Assembly: GCA_029554925.1 (NCBI GenBank)
Contig: JAKPUV010000332.1
Location: forward strand, 1 to 9,766
Source: Candidatus Hydrogenedentota bacterium
GTDB taxonomy: Bacteria > Hydrogenedentota > Hydrogenedentia > Hydrogenedentales > CAITNO01
Reading direction: 5' to 3'
DNA length: 9,766 bases
Shown here: one piece after another, positions 1 through 5,714 of the stretch
How the letters are laid out: each line of letters starts with the position of its first letter
How positions within the stretch are numbered: the first letter of the stretch is position 1
Notes under the pieces: generated by a model
The model's database searches: none
Told to the model about the DNA's origin: nothing
What the model saw: the letters and a program-made list of their open reading frames with translations, nothing else
Made by a program: the position numbers and the translations under genes

Positions 1-246
1 CAGGGCCGTGGCCTCGGCGGCCATGCCGGTGCAGAAGGCGAACCCGCGGGCGCCGCCCTCCAGCTGGGCGAGGCACGCCTCGAGCGCGGCGCGGGTCGGG
101 TTGCCCGACCGCGTGTAGTCGTAGGTGCCGGGCTCGCCGAACGCCTTGAAGGCGAAGGTCGAGACCTGGTAGATGGGCTGCATGACGGCGCCGAAGGCGG
201 GGTCGGGCCCGTGCCCGGCGTGGACGGCCAGCGTTTCAAACTTCAT
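1..246 (-). CDS. Cys/Met-metabolism PLP-dependent enzyme, N-terminal part (cystathionine gamma-synthase-like)
   Basis: These are the first 82 codons of a gene that continues past the left edge. The protein opens with MKFETLAVHAG and a QPIYQVSTF segment at residues 23-31. Residues 42-52 read YDYTRSGNPTR, the segment that contributes the conserved Tyr and Arg which contact the PLP phosphate of the neighbouring subunit in this fold-type I family. An FCTGMAA segment follows at 71-77, matching the family's SGM phosphate-binding turn. The family includes cystathionine gamma-synthase, cystathionine beta/gamma-lyase, O-acetylhomoserine sulfhydrylase and methionine gamma-lyase. The visible part cannot separate these, because the PLP lysine and substrate-specificity residues lie outside the window. 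The ATG is fixed by AAGGAG at 254-259 with a 7-nt gap. It lies downstream of ilvB on the same strand, but a hairpin separates the two. Confidence 0.9.
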   Translation of the reverse strand, partial: MKFETLAVHAGHGPDPAFGAVMQPIYQVSTFAFKAFGEPGTYDYTRSGNPTRAALEACLAQLEGGARGFAFCTGMAAEATAL

Positions 247-271
247 CGGCGTGCTCCTTGTGTTGGGGCGG

Positions 272-315
272 GATGAAAAGAGCCCCCGGAACCGCCTGCG
301 GGCCGTTCCGGGGGC
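272..315 (-). terminator. Intrinsic terminator after ilvB
   Basis: A perfect 11-bp inverted repeat (GCCCCCGGAAC at 282-292 pairs with 305-315) encloses a 12-nt loop. Read on the minus strand, the stem is followed by TCTTTTCATC, a short T-rich stretch. It lies between the ilvB stop and the Shine-Dalgarno of the PLP-enzyme gene, so it should end most ilvB transcripts. The T-tract is short, so some read-through into the next gene is possible. Confidence 0.7.
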
Positions 316-327
316 GGGGAGTGTCTG

Positions 328-2151
328 CTAGAAACTGTCCGACGTGTCCAGGGTTCCCGTCGTCGCCCCGGCTTCCCGGCTCTGGATGTGGGGGCCGGTC
401 AGCATGTCGCGGTAGGCCATGCCCGGGCCGACCATGGGGTACACGAAGGCGTTCTTGTCGGTCATGACCTCGAGGAAGGCGGGGCCGTCGAACTTGACGA
501 AGGCCTCCAGGGCCTCCTGCAGCTCGTCATAGCCCGTGACGCGGCGGGCGAACTTGAACCCGTCCGCCTCGGCGGCCTTCACGAAATCCTTCTGGTGCAG
601 CGCCTTGTCGGTGCCCGAGAAGCGCCCGTCGAAGTAGAGGGACTGCCACTGGACCACCATGCCGTCGCCGAGGTTGTTCAGCAGCAGCACCTTCACGGGC
701 ACCTCGTAGGTGGTGGCCGTCTCCATCTCCCCGATGTTCATGCGCAGGCTGCCGTCGCCGTCCACGTCAATCACGAGCTTGCCGGGGCAGGCGAACTGCG
801 CGCCGATGGCGGCGGGCAGGCCGAAGCCCATGGTCCCCATGCTGCCCGAGGTCAGCCAGGTGCGGGGTTTGTGGAAATCCATGTACTGGGCGGCGAACAT
901 CTGGTGCTGTCCGACGCCTGTGGTGATGACGGCGTCGCCCTTGGTGATTTTGTTGAGGGCCTCCAGCACGGCCTGCGGCTGGATCAGCCCGCTTTCGCGG
1001 TTGAAGTTCTGCGGGTGCGAGGCCTTCAGGCGCGCCACATGCTCCAGCCACTTCGCGTGGTCGGGCTTGTAGTCCCTCCCGGCGTCCATCAGGGCGCGCA
1101 GCGAGCGGGCCGCGTCCCCGACATGCCGCCAGTCGGTCCGCCGCACCTTGCCGATCTCGGCGGCGTCGATGTCGATGTGGGCGACCACGGCGTTCCGCGC
1201 GAACTCCCGGGGCACCCCGGCCACGCGGTCGTCGAAGCGCGCGCCGACGCAGATGAGCATGTCGCAGTCGTCCACGGCGTAGTTGCCGTAGGCCGTGCCG
1301 TGCATGCCGAGCATGCCCAGGCAAAGCGGGTCCGTCGTGTCGACCGCGCCGATGCCCATGAGGGTCGTCACGGCGGGGATCTGGAACTTCTTCATGAACT
1401 TGCGCAGCGTGTCCGCCGCGCCGGAGACGATCGCGCCGCCGCCGACGTAGAGCAGCGGCCGCCGCGAGCGCTTGAGCAGGCGGAAGAACTCGCGGGAGAC
1501 CTCCTTGGGCATCTCGGCCTCCGTGAGCCGGGAAAGGCGGTCCTGGTAGCCCGAAAGCGGCAGCATGCCCTCGCCCTTGAAGACGCCCTGCCAGTTCTGC
1601 ACGTCCTTGGGCAGGTCAACCACCACCGGGCCGGGGCGGCCGGTGCGGGCGATGAAGAACGCCGTGCGCATGGTCTCCTCGATCTCCGCCTCGTTCTTCA
1701 CCAGGAACACGTGCTTGGCGCAGGCGCTCATGATGTTGAAGACCGGGGCCTCCTGGAAGGCGTCCGTGCCGATGGCCGGGCGGGCCACCTGGCCGCAGAT
1801 GAGGACCATGGGCACCGAGTCGGCCATGCAGTCGCGCACCGGCGTGACGCTGTTGGTCGCCGCGGGGCCCGAGGTCACGAGCGAGACGCCGACCTTGCCG
1901 CTGGCGCGGGAGTACCCCGCAGCCATGAAGCCCGCGCCCTGCTCGTTCGCTGGGACCACCAGGTTGATGGGGGTGCCGGGGTTTGACCGGTTCCAGCGGA
2001 AGATCGCGTCGTAGGTGGGCAGGATCGCCCCGCCGCTGTAGCCGAAGATGGTGTCCACCCCCTCGTCCGCCAGCACCTGGATGACCATCTCCGCGCCCGT
2101 CATGGGGGCGCCGGCCTTCGGGTGTTTTCCTGACTTCCTTGGTGCGTTCAT
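328..2151 (-). CDS. ilvB: Acetolactate (acetohydroxyacid) synthase large, catalytic subunit
   Basis: This 607-residue ThDP enzyme condenses two pyruvates, or pyruvate with 2-oxobutyrate, in the first common step of branched-chain amino acid synthesis in the cytoplasm. The N-terminal ThDP domain carries FGYSGGAILP (36-45) and the catalytic Glu70 in NEQGAGF. The central domain carries RFDDR (305-309), typical of FAD-containing biosynthetic enzymes rather than the FAD-free catabolic type. The C-terminal ThDP domain has GDGS (465-468) and NN (492-493) at the normal spacing, then GMVVQWQ. The ATG at 2151 is chosen because AGGAG (2163-2167) lies 11 nt ahead of it. A TTG three codons upstream would be only 2 nt from that site. 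Departures from the family norm are Ala123 where plant enzymes have Pro197, SGPAATN for SGPGATN, and NNLGDGMV for NNGYLGMV. No small-subunit gene is adjacent. Length is slightly above the usual 550-590. Confidence 0.95.
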   Translation of the reverse strand: MNAPRKSGKHPKAGAPMTGAEMVIQVLADEGVDTIFGYSGGAILPTYDAIFRWNRSNPGTPINLVVPANEQGAGFMAAGYSRASGKVGVSLVTSGPAATNSVTPVRDCMADSVPMVLICGQVARPAIGTDAFQEAPVFNIMSACAKHVFLVKNEAEIEETMRTAFFIARTGRPGPVVVDLPKDVQNWQGVFKGEGMLPLSGYQDRLSRLTEAEMPKEVSREFFRLLKRSRRPLLYVGGGAIVSGAADTLRKFMKKFQIPAVTTLMGIGAVDTTDPLCLGMLGMHGTAYGNYAVDDCDMLICVGARFDDRVAGVPREFARNAVVAHIDIDAAEIGKVRRTDWRHVGDAARSLRALMDAGRDYKPDHAKWLEHVARLKASHPQNFNRESGLIQPQAVLEALNKITKGDAVITTGVGQHQMFAAQYMDFHKPRTWLTSGSMGTMGFGLPAAIGAQFACPGKLVIDVDGDGSLRMNIGEMETATTYEVPVKVLLLNNLGDGMVVQWQSLYFDGRFSGTDKALHQKDFVKAAEADGFKFARRVTGYDELQEALEAFVKFDGPAFLEVMTDKNAFVYPMVGPGMAYRDMLTGPHIQSREAGATTGTLDTSDSF

Positions 2152-2162
2152 GGGTCTCAAGG

Positions 2163-2167
2163 CTCCT
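2163..2167 (-). promoter_or_regulatory. Ribosome binding site of ilvB (decides start)
   Basis: AGGAG on the minus strand lies 11 nt before the ATG at 2151 and only 2 nt before the in-frame TTG at 2160. This favours the ATG. A second copy of the surrounding octamer GGAGCCTT lies 19 nt further upstream (2178-2185) and could be a decoy or standby site. Confidence 0.6.
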
Positions 2168-2242
2168 GTGTTCCGGAAAGGCTCCGGAGAACTGCCGCTT
2201 TCCGGTTCGGCCGCCGTGTCCGGCGCGCCGGGGTCCGGGATA

Positions 2243-2286
2243 TGGAAAAGCGCGAGCGCCCGGGTCTTGCAGCGGCGCTCGCGCTT
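2243..2286 (-). terminator. Intrinsic terminator after rpsA
   Basis: A perfect 13-bp inverted repeat (AAGCGCGAGCGCC, 2248-2260 against 2274-2286) has a 13-nt loop. On the minus strand it is followed by CTTTTCC. It starts 29 nt after the rpsA stop and ends about 90 nt before the ilvB start, so it separates the abundant S1 transcript from ilvB. Confidence 0.8.
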
Positions 2287-2314
2287 GTGGTTCCTGTGTC
2301 GCGGGGGGCCGGGG

Positions 2315-4249
2315 TTACTCGGCCGGCTCCGCGTCGCGCGCCGCGTCGTCCGCGGGCGTCTCGTCTACACCTGACACGGGGGTCTCCCCGGCTTCGGGGG
2401 CCTCTTCCTGGGCGGCGGCCTTGGCGGCCTCCTCCGCGCGGTCGGCGGCCTTCGCCGCCTCCACGCGGCTGACGGCCATCATCAGCTCGTGCGCCACGTC
2501 CTCGAGGCTGCGGCCGGCCTGGATCATGCCGGAGGGCACCGCGCCGCGCATCGCGGCGTTGACGTCCACGGCGCCGCCGCTCTGGCCGTACTCGGACAGG
2601 TTGCCCTGCTCGATGTCGCGGTGGTACTCGCGGACGCTCAGGCCGATCTTGCGGTCCACGGGGCTGATGTTGATGACCTTCGCCATCACCTTGTCCCCGA
2701 CCTTCAGGACCTCTTCGGGCTTCTGCACGCGGTCGCTCGAGAGCTCGCTCACGTGGATCAGCCCCTCGATGCCGTTCATCAGCCGGGCGAAGGCGCCGAA
2801 GCTCACCAGCTTCGCGATCTCCACCTCGACGTGCGCGCCCACCGGCAGGTCCTTGATCACCTCGAGCCACGGATCCTGCATGAGCTGCTTGAGGCCCACG
2901 CTGATCTTCTCGTTCTCCGGGTCGATGTTCAGCACCTGCACCTCGACCTCCTGGCCCTTCTCCAGCACCTCGACCGGATTCGTGACCTTCTTGGTCCAGG
3001 ACATGTCGCTGACGTGCAGGAGGGCGTCAATCCCGTCCTCGATCTGCACGAAGGCGCCGTAGTCCGTCAGGTTGCGGACCACACCGCGCACGCTCGACCC
3101 GATCGGGTACTTCTCGGAAAGCTGCTTCCAGGGGTTCGGCTGGGTCTGCTTGATGCCCAGCGCGATCTTCTCCTCCTTGCCGTCGACGCTGAGGATCATC
3201 ACGAAGACCTCCTCGTCCAGCTGGAGGATCTCGTTGGGGTGGCGCACGCGCCGCGTCCAGCTCATCTCGCTGACGTGGACCATGCCCTCGATCCCGTCCT
3301 CAAGCTGCACGAACGCGCCGTACTCCGTCATGCTGACCACGCGGCCGCGCACGATGGAGCCGACCGGGTACCGGTCCTCGGCCGTGAGCCAGGGGTTCTC
3401 GGTCTTCTGCTTGAGGCCCAGGCTGATGCGCTCGGTCTTCGGGTCGAAGGTCAGCACCTTCACCTCGATCTTCTGGCCGACCTGGAGCATCTGCGAGGGG
3501 TGCTTCACGCGGCCCCAGCTCATGTCGGTCACATGCAGCAGGCCGTCGATGCCGCCCACGTCCACAAACGCGCCGAAATCGGTGATGTTCTTCACCTCGC
3601 CCTCGATCAGCGCGCCCTCGTGGATCGTCTCCAGCAGCCGGCGCTTCTCGTCCGCCCGCTGCTCTTCCAGCAGCTTGCGGCGGCTCACCACCACGTTCCG
3701 GCGGCGGCGCGTCAGCTTGATGATCTTGAACTCCATCTTCTCGCCGATGAACTTGTCCAGGTCGCCCGTGGGGCGGAAGGTCAGCTGGCTCGCCGGCATG
3801 AACGCGTCGATGCCGATGTCCACCTTCAGGCCGCCCTTGACCCGCCGGGTGATCACGCCCTCGATCACCCCGTCCTTGTCGTACACCTCCTGCACGTGCT
3901 CCCAGTTCTTGATGCGGTCCGCCTTGATCTTCGAAAGAACCGGCATCCCCATCTCGTTCTCGGGCTCGTCAATGTAGAAGTCGTACTCGCCGCCCACCTC
4001 GATCACGTCGCCCGGCGAGAATTCCGTGCTCGGGACGATCCCCTCGCTCTTGTAGTGGATGTCCACCAGCGCCCGGTCGTCCGTCAAATCAACCACACGG
4101 CCCCGGACCACTTCGCCTTCGCGGAAATTCTGGGGGGTCTCGCCCAGCAGCGCGTCCATGTTGTGGGCCGCCAACTGCTGCTCAAGCTCCTCCGCCAGAT
4201 CCGGCTGGACGTACGAGACGCCCTGTTTCATCACCTGTTTTTTGCTCAT
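2315..4249 (-). CDS. rpsA: 30S ribosomal protein S1, six S1 domains
   Basis: This 644-residue protein contains six S1 (OB-fold) RNA-binding domains, at roughly residues 42-108, 125-192, 212-280, 296-366, 384-454 and 470-540. Domains 3-6 carry the strong repeat pattern (D/E)(F/Y)GAFV, then GI(D/E)GLLHV, then MSW. Domains 1-2 are more divergent, as in bacterial S1, where they anchor the protein to the ribosome through S2. The later domains bind mRNA and help unfold it at initiation. A tail of about 100 residues follows the last domain and ends in an Ala/Glu/Asp-rich stretch. This makes the protein longer than E. coli S1 (557). The ATG at 4249 is chosen because AAAGGAG (4260-4266) ends 10 nt before it. 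An in-frame ATG at 4258 lies only 1 nt from that site. No cmk gene precedes it. The promoter lies in the shared region with the divergent pcm. Confidence 0.96.
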   Translation of the reverse strand: MSKKQVMKQGVSYVQPDLAEELEQQLAAHNMDALLGETPQNFREGEVVRGRVVDLTDDRALVDIHYKSEGIVPSTEFSPGDVIEVGGEYDFYIDEPENEMGMPVLSKIKADRIKNWEHVQEVYDKDGVIEGVITRRVKGGLKVDIGIDAFMPASQLTFRPTGDLDKFIGEKMEFKIIKLTRRRRNVVVSRRKLLEEQRADEKRRLLETIHEGALIEGEVKNITDFGAFVDVGGIDGLLHVTDMSWGRVKHPSQMLQVGQKIEVKVLTFDPKTERISLGLKQKTENPWLTAEDRYPVGSIVRGRVVSMTEYGAFVQLEDGIEGMVHVSEMSWTRRVRHPNEILQLDEEVFVMILSVDGKEEKIALGIKQTQPNPWKQLSEKYPIGSSVRGVVRNLTDYGAFVQIEDGIDALLHVSDMSWTKKVTNPVEVLEKGQEVEVQVLNIDPENEKISVGLKQLMQDPWLEVIKDLPVGAHVEVEIAKLVSFGAFARLMNGIEGLIHVSELSSDRVQKPEEVLKVGDKVMAKVINISPVDRKIGLSVREYHRDIEQGNLSEYGQSGGAVDVNAAMRGAVPSGMIQAGRSLEDVAHELMMAVSRVEAAKAADRAEEAAKAAAQEEAPEAGETPVSGVDETPADDAARDAEPAE

Positions 4250-4259
4250 TGCCAACATG

Positions 4260-4266
4260 CTCCTTT
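4260..4266 (-). promoter_or_regulatory. Ribosome binding site of rpsA (decides start)
   Basis: AAAGGAG on the minus strand ends 10 nt before the ATG at 4249. The competing in-frame ATG at 4258 would leave 1 nt of spacing, which is too close for normal initiation. Confidence 0.65.
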
Positions 4267-4269
4267 GGG

Positions 4270-4292
4270 AAAAAATTTACCGCAGAACGCGG
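4270..4292 (-). promoter_or_regulatory. rpsA leader mini-hairpin followed by a T-run (possible attenuator or S1 site)
   Basis: On the minus strand CCGC-GTTCT-GCGG (4280-4292) forms a 4-bp stem with a 5-nt loop. It is followed directly by TAAATTTTTT (4270-4279) and then the rpsA Shine-Dalgarno. The layout resembles a very small intrinsic terminator. The U-rich stretch could equally serve as single-stranded sequence for S1 binding, since rpsA is autogenously controlled in E. coli. The stem is short, so termination strength is doubtful. Confidence 0.35.
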
Positions 4293-4306
4293 CGGGGTGG
4301 TATTTT
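4277..4306 (+). promoter_or_regulatory. Candidate promoter of pcm
   Basis: TTACCG (4277-4282), 18 nt, then TATTTT (4301-4306) is a weak sigma70 match (3/6 and 4/6). A start near 4313 would give a leader of about 22 nt with the GGAGG in place. Its -10 box overlaps the -10 box of the rpsA promoter on the other strand. No better candidate was seen in this gap. Confidence 0.3.
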
Positions 4307-4331
4307 ATCAAGTGACGCCCGGAGGTGTCAA
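4302..4331 (-). promoter_or_regulatory. Sigma70-type promoter of rpsA
   Basis: The -35 box TTGACA (minus strand, 4326-4331) is a perfect consensus. It is separated by 18 nt from TAAAAT (4302-4307), which matches the -10 consensus at five of six positions. The predicted start near 4295 gives a leader of about 46 nt. An AT-rich patch upstream of the -35 (about 4332-4355), in otherwise GC-rich sequence, could be an UP element. Such strength fits a ribosomal protein gene. The -35 box lies between the Shine-Dalgarno and the start codon of the divergent pcm. Confidence 0.75.
4321..4325 (+). promoter_or_regulatory. Ribosome binding site of pcm (decides TTG start)
   Basis: GGAGG lies 9 nt before the TTG at 4335. 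The only in-frame ATG near the conserved core, at 4437, has no purine-rich Shine-Dalgarno before it. Confidence 0.6.
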
Positions 4332-4334
4332 ACT

Positions 4335-5054
4335 TTGCAGAATCAAAGATTTCCGACGGACGGCCCCGCGCCCGGGAATCCCGATGAAAACGGGATTGTC
4401 GGGGATGACGCACATTTCGCAGCAGCCCGCCGAAAAATGGTGCTCCGGCAGATCGCGGCGCGCGGGGTGCGCAGTCCCGCAGTGCTGGGCGCCATGGGCT
4501 GCGTCCCCCGCCACTTCTTTGTGCCGGCCGAACTCCGTGACCAGGCCTATGAGGACCGGCCCCTTCCCGTTGGCCGGGGACAAACCATCAGTCAGCCCTA
4601 CATGGTTGCCCTTATGACCGAACTGGCCGCCCCCGGACCGGGGGATCGGGTCCTGGAAATCGGCACCGGGTCGGGTTATCAGGCCGCCGTCCTTTCCCTG
4701 CTCGCGGGGGAGGTCCACACGGTCGAGCGTCTGCCGGAACTGTTTGAGGCTTCCCGGGAGCGGCTCGCTGTGATGGGCTGCGGCAATGTGCGCGCGTTTC
4801 TGGGCGACGGCTCGGCCGGCCTGCCCGGGCACGCCCCGTACGACGCCGTGGTGGTCACCGCGGGCGCGCCGGACCTGCCGGAGGCCCTGGCGGCGCAGGT
4901 GGCGGAGGGCGGCCGCATTGTCGCCCCCGTCGGACCGGAAGACGGGCAATGGCTGGTGGCGGGGGAGAGGACCGGCGGTGTTCTCCGCCTGCGCCGGGTC
5001 CTCGAATGCCGCTTCGTGCCCCTTCTCGGGGTTCACGGATGGCCGGACGCCTGA
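4335..5054 (+). CDS. pcm: Protein-L-isoaspartate O-methyltransferase
   Basis: This 239-residue SAM-dependent enzyme methylates L-isoaspartyl (and D-aspartyl) residues that form in ageing proteins, allowing their repair to normal aspartate. It acts in the cytoplasm. The family signature is complete: MVLRQIAARG (35-44), VPRHFFVP (57-64), GQTISQPYMVA (82-92, the substrate loop), the SAM motif LEIGTGSGYQ (107-116), the acidic VER after the second strand (130-132), GDGSAG (157-162), YDAVVVTAGAP (169-179), GGRIVAPVG (192-200) and RFVPLLG (226-232). I start it at TTG because GGAGG lies 9 nt upstream. The ATG at 4437 would give 205 residues, close to the 208 of E. coli Pcm, but lacks a Shine-Dalgarno. 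The first hundred bases have fewer G/C third positions than the rest, so the exact start is the least certain part. It is divergent from rpsA. Confidence 0.93.
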   Translation: MQNQRFPTDGPAPGNPDENGIVGDDAHFAAARRKMVLRQIAARGVRSPAVLGAMGCVPRHFFVPAELRDQAYEDRPLPVGRGQTISQPYMVALMTELAAPGPGDRVLEIGTGSGYQAAVLSLLAGEVHTVERLPELFEASRERLAVMGCGNVRAFLGDGSAGLPGHAPYDAVVVTAGAPDLPEALAAQVAEGGRIVAPVGPEDGQWLVAGERTGGVLRLRRVLECRFVPLLGVHGWPDA

Positions 5055-5106
5055 TTTCGGGGGTGAAACTTTTCTCCGTCTTCCGCGGTCTGTTACGCTA
5101 GGCAAT

Positions 5107-5138
5107 GACCGCGCCGTCCACCGGCGGTCCCCCGGGGG
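5107..5138 (+). repeat. GC-rich hairpin and palindrome in the pcm-lipoprotein gap
   Basis: GACCGC (5107-5112) pairs with GCGGTC (5124-5129) across an 11-nt loop, and the palindrome CCCCCGGGGG (5129-5138) abuts it. There is no T-run after either, so I do not call a terminator. They could affect the leader of the lipoprotein mRNA or simply reflect base composition. Confidence 0.35.
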
Positions 5139-5180
5139 GGCCGTGGGGAGTCGCGGATGAAACCCCAACGTGTTGAACCA

Positions 5181-5187
5181 GAAGGAG
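5181..5187 (+). promoter_or_regulatory. Ribosome binding site of the lipoprotein gene (decides start)
   Basis: GAAGGAG ends 6 nt before the ATG at 5194. It lies inside the coding frame of an upstream GTG (5170) and therefore argues against that start. Confidence 0.7.
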
Positions 5188-5193
5188 TTGATC

Positions 5194-5622
5194 ATGACCA
5201 AGATGTGCGTGCGTTTGCTGATCTGCGGGCTGATGATCGGGCTGGTGGCCGGTTGCGCCACGACCCCCAAGAAGAGCGACGATGACCTGATCAAGGAGAC
5301 TGTCGCCACGGTGAAGACGGCCCTTGAGGCCAAGGACATCGAGATGCTGCTGACCACCTTCTCGGAGGACTTCTCCCATCCCGAGCTCGCCGGGGGCAAG
5401 GAAGAGGCCCGCGAGATGCTGCAGATGGGCGTGGACGCCGGCTACGCCGACGACGGCGAGGTCTCCATCGTGGACATGCAGATCACCAAGAACGACGACG
5501 GCACCGCCTCGGTCTACCCGGTTGACCTTTCGGGGCCTCCCGGATCCATCAGCGTCGAGCTGGTCATGAAGAAGGAAGGCGACGTCTGGCGCATCGTCAC
5601 GGTCAACCCGGACGGAATGTGA
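5194..5622 (+). CDS. Small lipoprotein with NTF2-like (SnoaL/DUF4440-type) domain
   Basis: This is a 142-residue exported lipoprotein of unknown specific role. The signal peptide has Lys3 and Arg7, a hydrophobic stretch at 8-19 and the lipobox VAGC (18-21), so Cys21 should be lipidated after cleavage by signal peptidase II. The mature part begins with a long helix (about 32-45, LIKETVATVKTALEAKD). It continues with a LLTTFSEDFSHPE segment and a sheet-rich C-terminal half with AxVYPV and a final VWRIVTVNPDGM strand. Helix, 'ALEAKDIEMLLTTFSEDF', then strands is the usual layout of NTF2-like cone-fold proteins. These may be enzymes or ligand-binding modules. I see no catalytic Asp/His pair to argue for an enzyme. 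It stands alone downstream of pcm, with its own Shine-Dalgarno and a strong terminator. The family call rests on pattern and not on a search. Confidence 0.85.
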   Translation: MTKMCVRLLICGLMIGLVAGCATTPKKSDDDLIKETVATVKTALEAKDIEMLLTTFSEDFSHPELAGGKEEAREMLQMGVDAGYADDGEVSIVDMQITKNDDGTASVYPVDLSGPPGSISVELVMKKEGDVWRIVTVNPDGM

Positions 5623-5632
5623 TAACGACCCG

Positions 5633-5664
5633 GACGCCCGGTCCGCACACCTGACCCGGGCGTC
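5633..5664 (+). repeat. First hairpin of a tandem pair after the lipoprotein gene
   Basis: GACGCCCGG (5633-5641) pairs perfectly with 5656-5664 across a 14-nt loop. It begins 10 nt after the lipoprotein stop and lies 16 nt before the terminator stem. It has no T-run, so it probably protects the mRNA 3' end or assists the terminator. Confidence 0.5.
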
Positions 5665-5680
5665 TGACCCATCCTCCAGG

Positions 5681-5714
5681 GCCCCGCGCCTCCCCGGCGC
5701 GGGGCTTTCTTATT
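5681..5714 (+). terminator. Strong intrinsic terminator of the lipoprotein gene
   Basis: A perfect 10-bp stem GCCCCGCGCC (5681-5690 against 5696-5705) has a 5-nt loop and is followed by TTTCTTATT. Read on the other strand the stem is followed by CCTGGAGG, with no T-run. It should therefore serve the plus-strand gene and not the convergent thioredoxin-like gene whose stop lies in the T-tract. Confidence 0.85.

Noticed and set aside
388..1986. Long plus-strand open frame of 532 codons opposite ilvB
   Set aside because: Its translation is His/Val/Gly/Arg-rich with no family motif, and it mirrors the antisense of an unmistakable ilvB. Long antisense frames are expected at this GC content.
2152..2247. 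Amino-acid attenuator or leader peptide for ilvB
   Set aside because: The minus-strand leader contains no ATG or GTG opening a Leu/Ile/Val-rich peptide, and no terminator-like hairpin with a T-run other than the rpsA terminator.
2489..4315. Long plus-strand open frame of 608 codons opposite rpsA
   Set aside because: The product is a His/Leu/Asp-rich repeat that merely reflects the antisense of the repeated S1 domains. It has no ribosome site or family pattern.
5070..5099. Promoter for the lipoprotein gene (TTTTCT, 18 nt, TACGCT)
   Set aside because: Only 2-3 of 6 positions match in each box. Its position is reasonable, but the match is no better than chance.
5105..5176. Possible 23-codon leader ORF (ATG at 5105) before the lipoprotein gene
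   Set aside because: It has no Shine-Dalgarno, a Gly/Pro-rich product that follows from a GC-rich palindrome, and no regulatory amino acid run.
4308..5399. Minus-strand open frame of 363 codons across pcm and the lipoprotein gene
   Set aside because: It is antisense to the complete pcm signature and has no motif of its own.
5681..5705. Bidirectional terminator between the lipoprotein and thioredoxin-like genes
   Set aside because: On the minus strand the stem is not followed by a T-run, so only plus-strand termination is supported.
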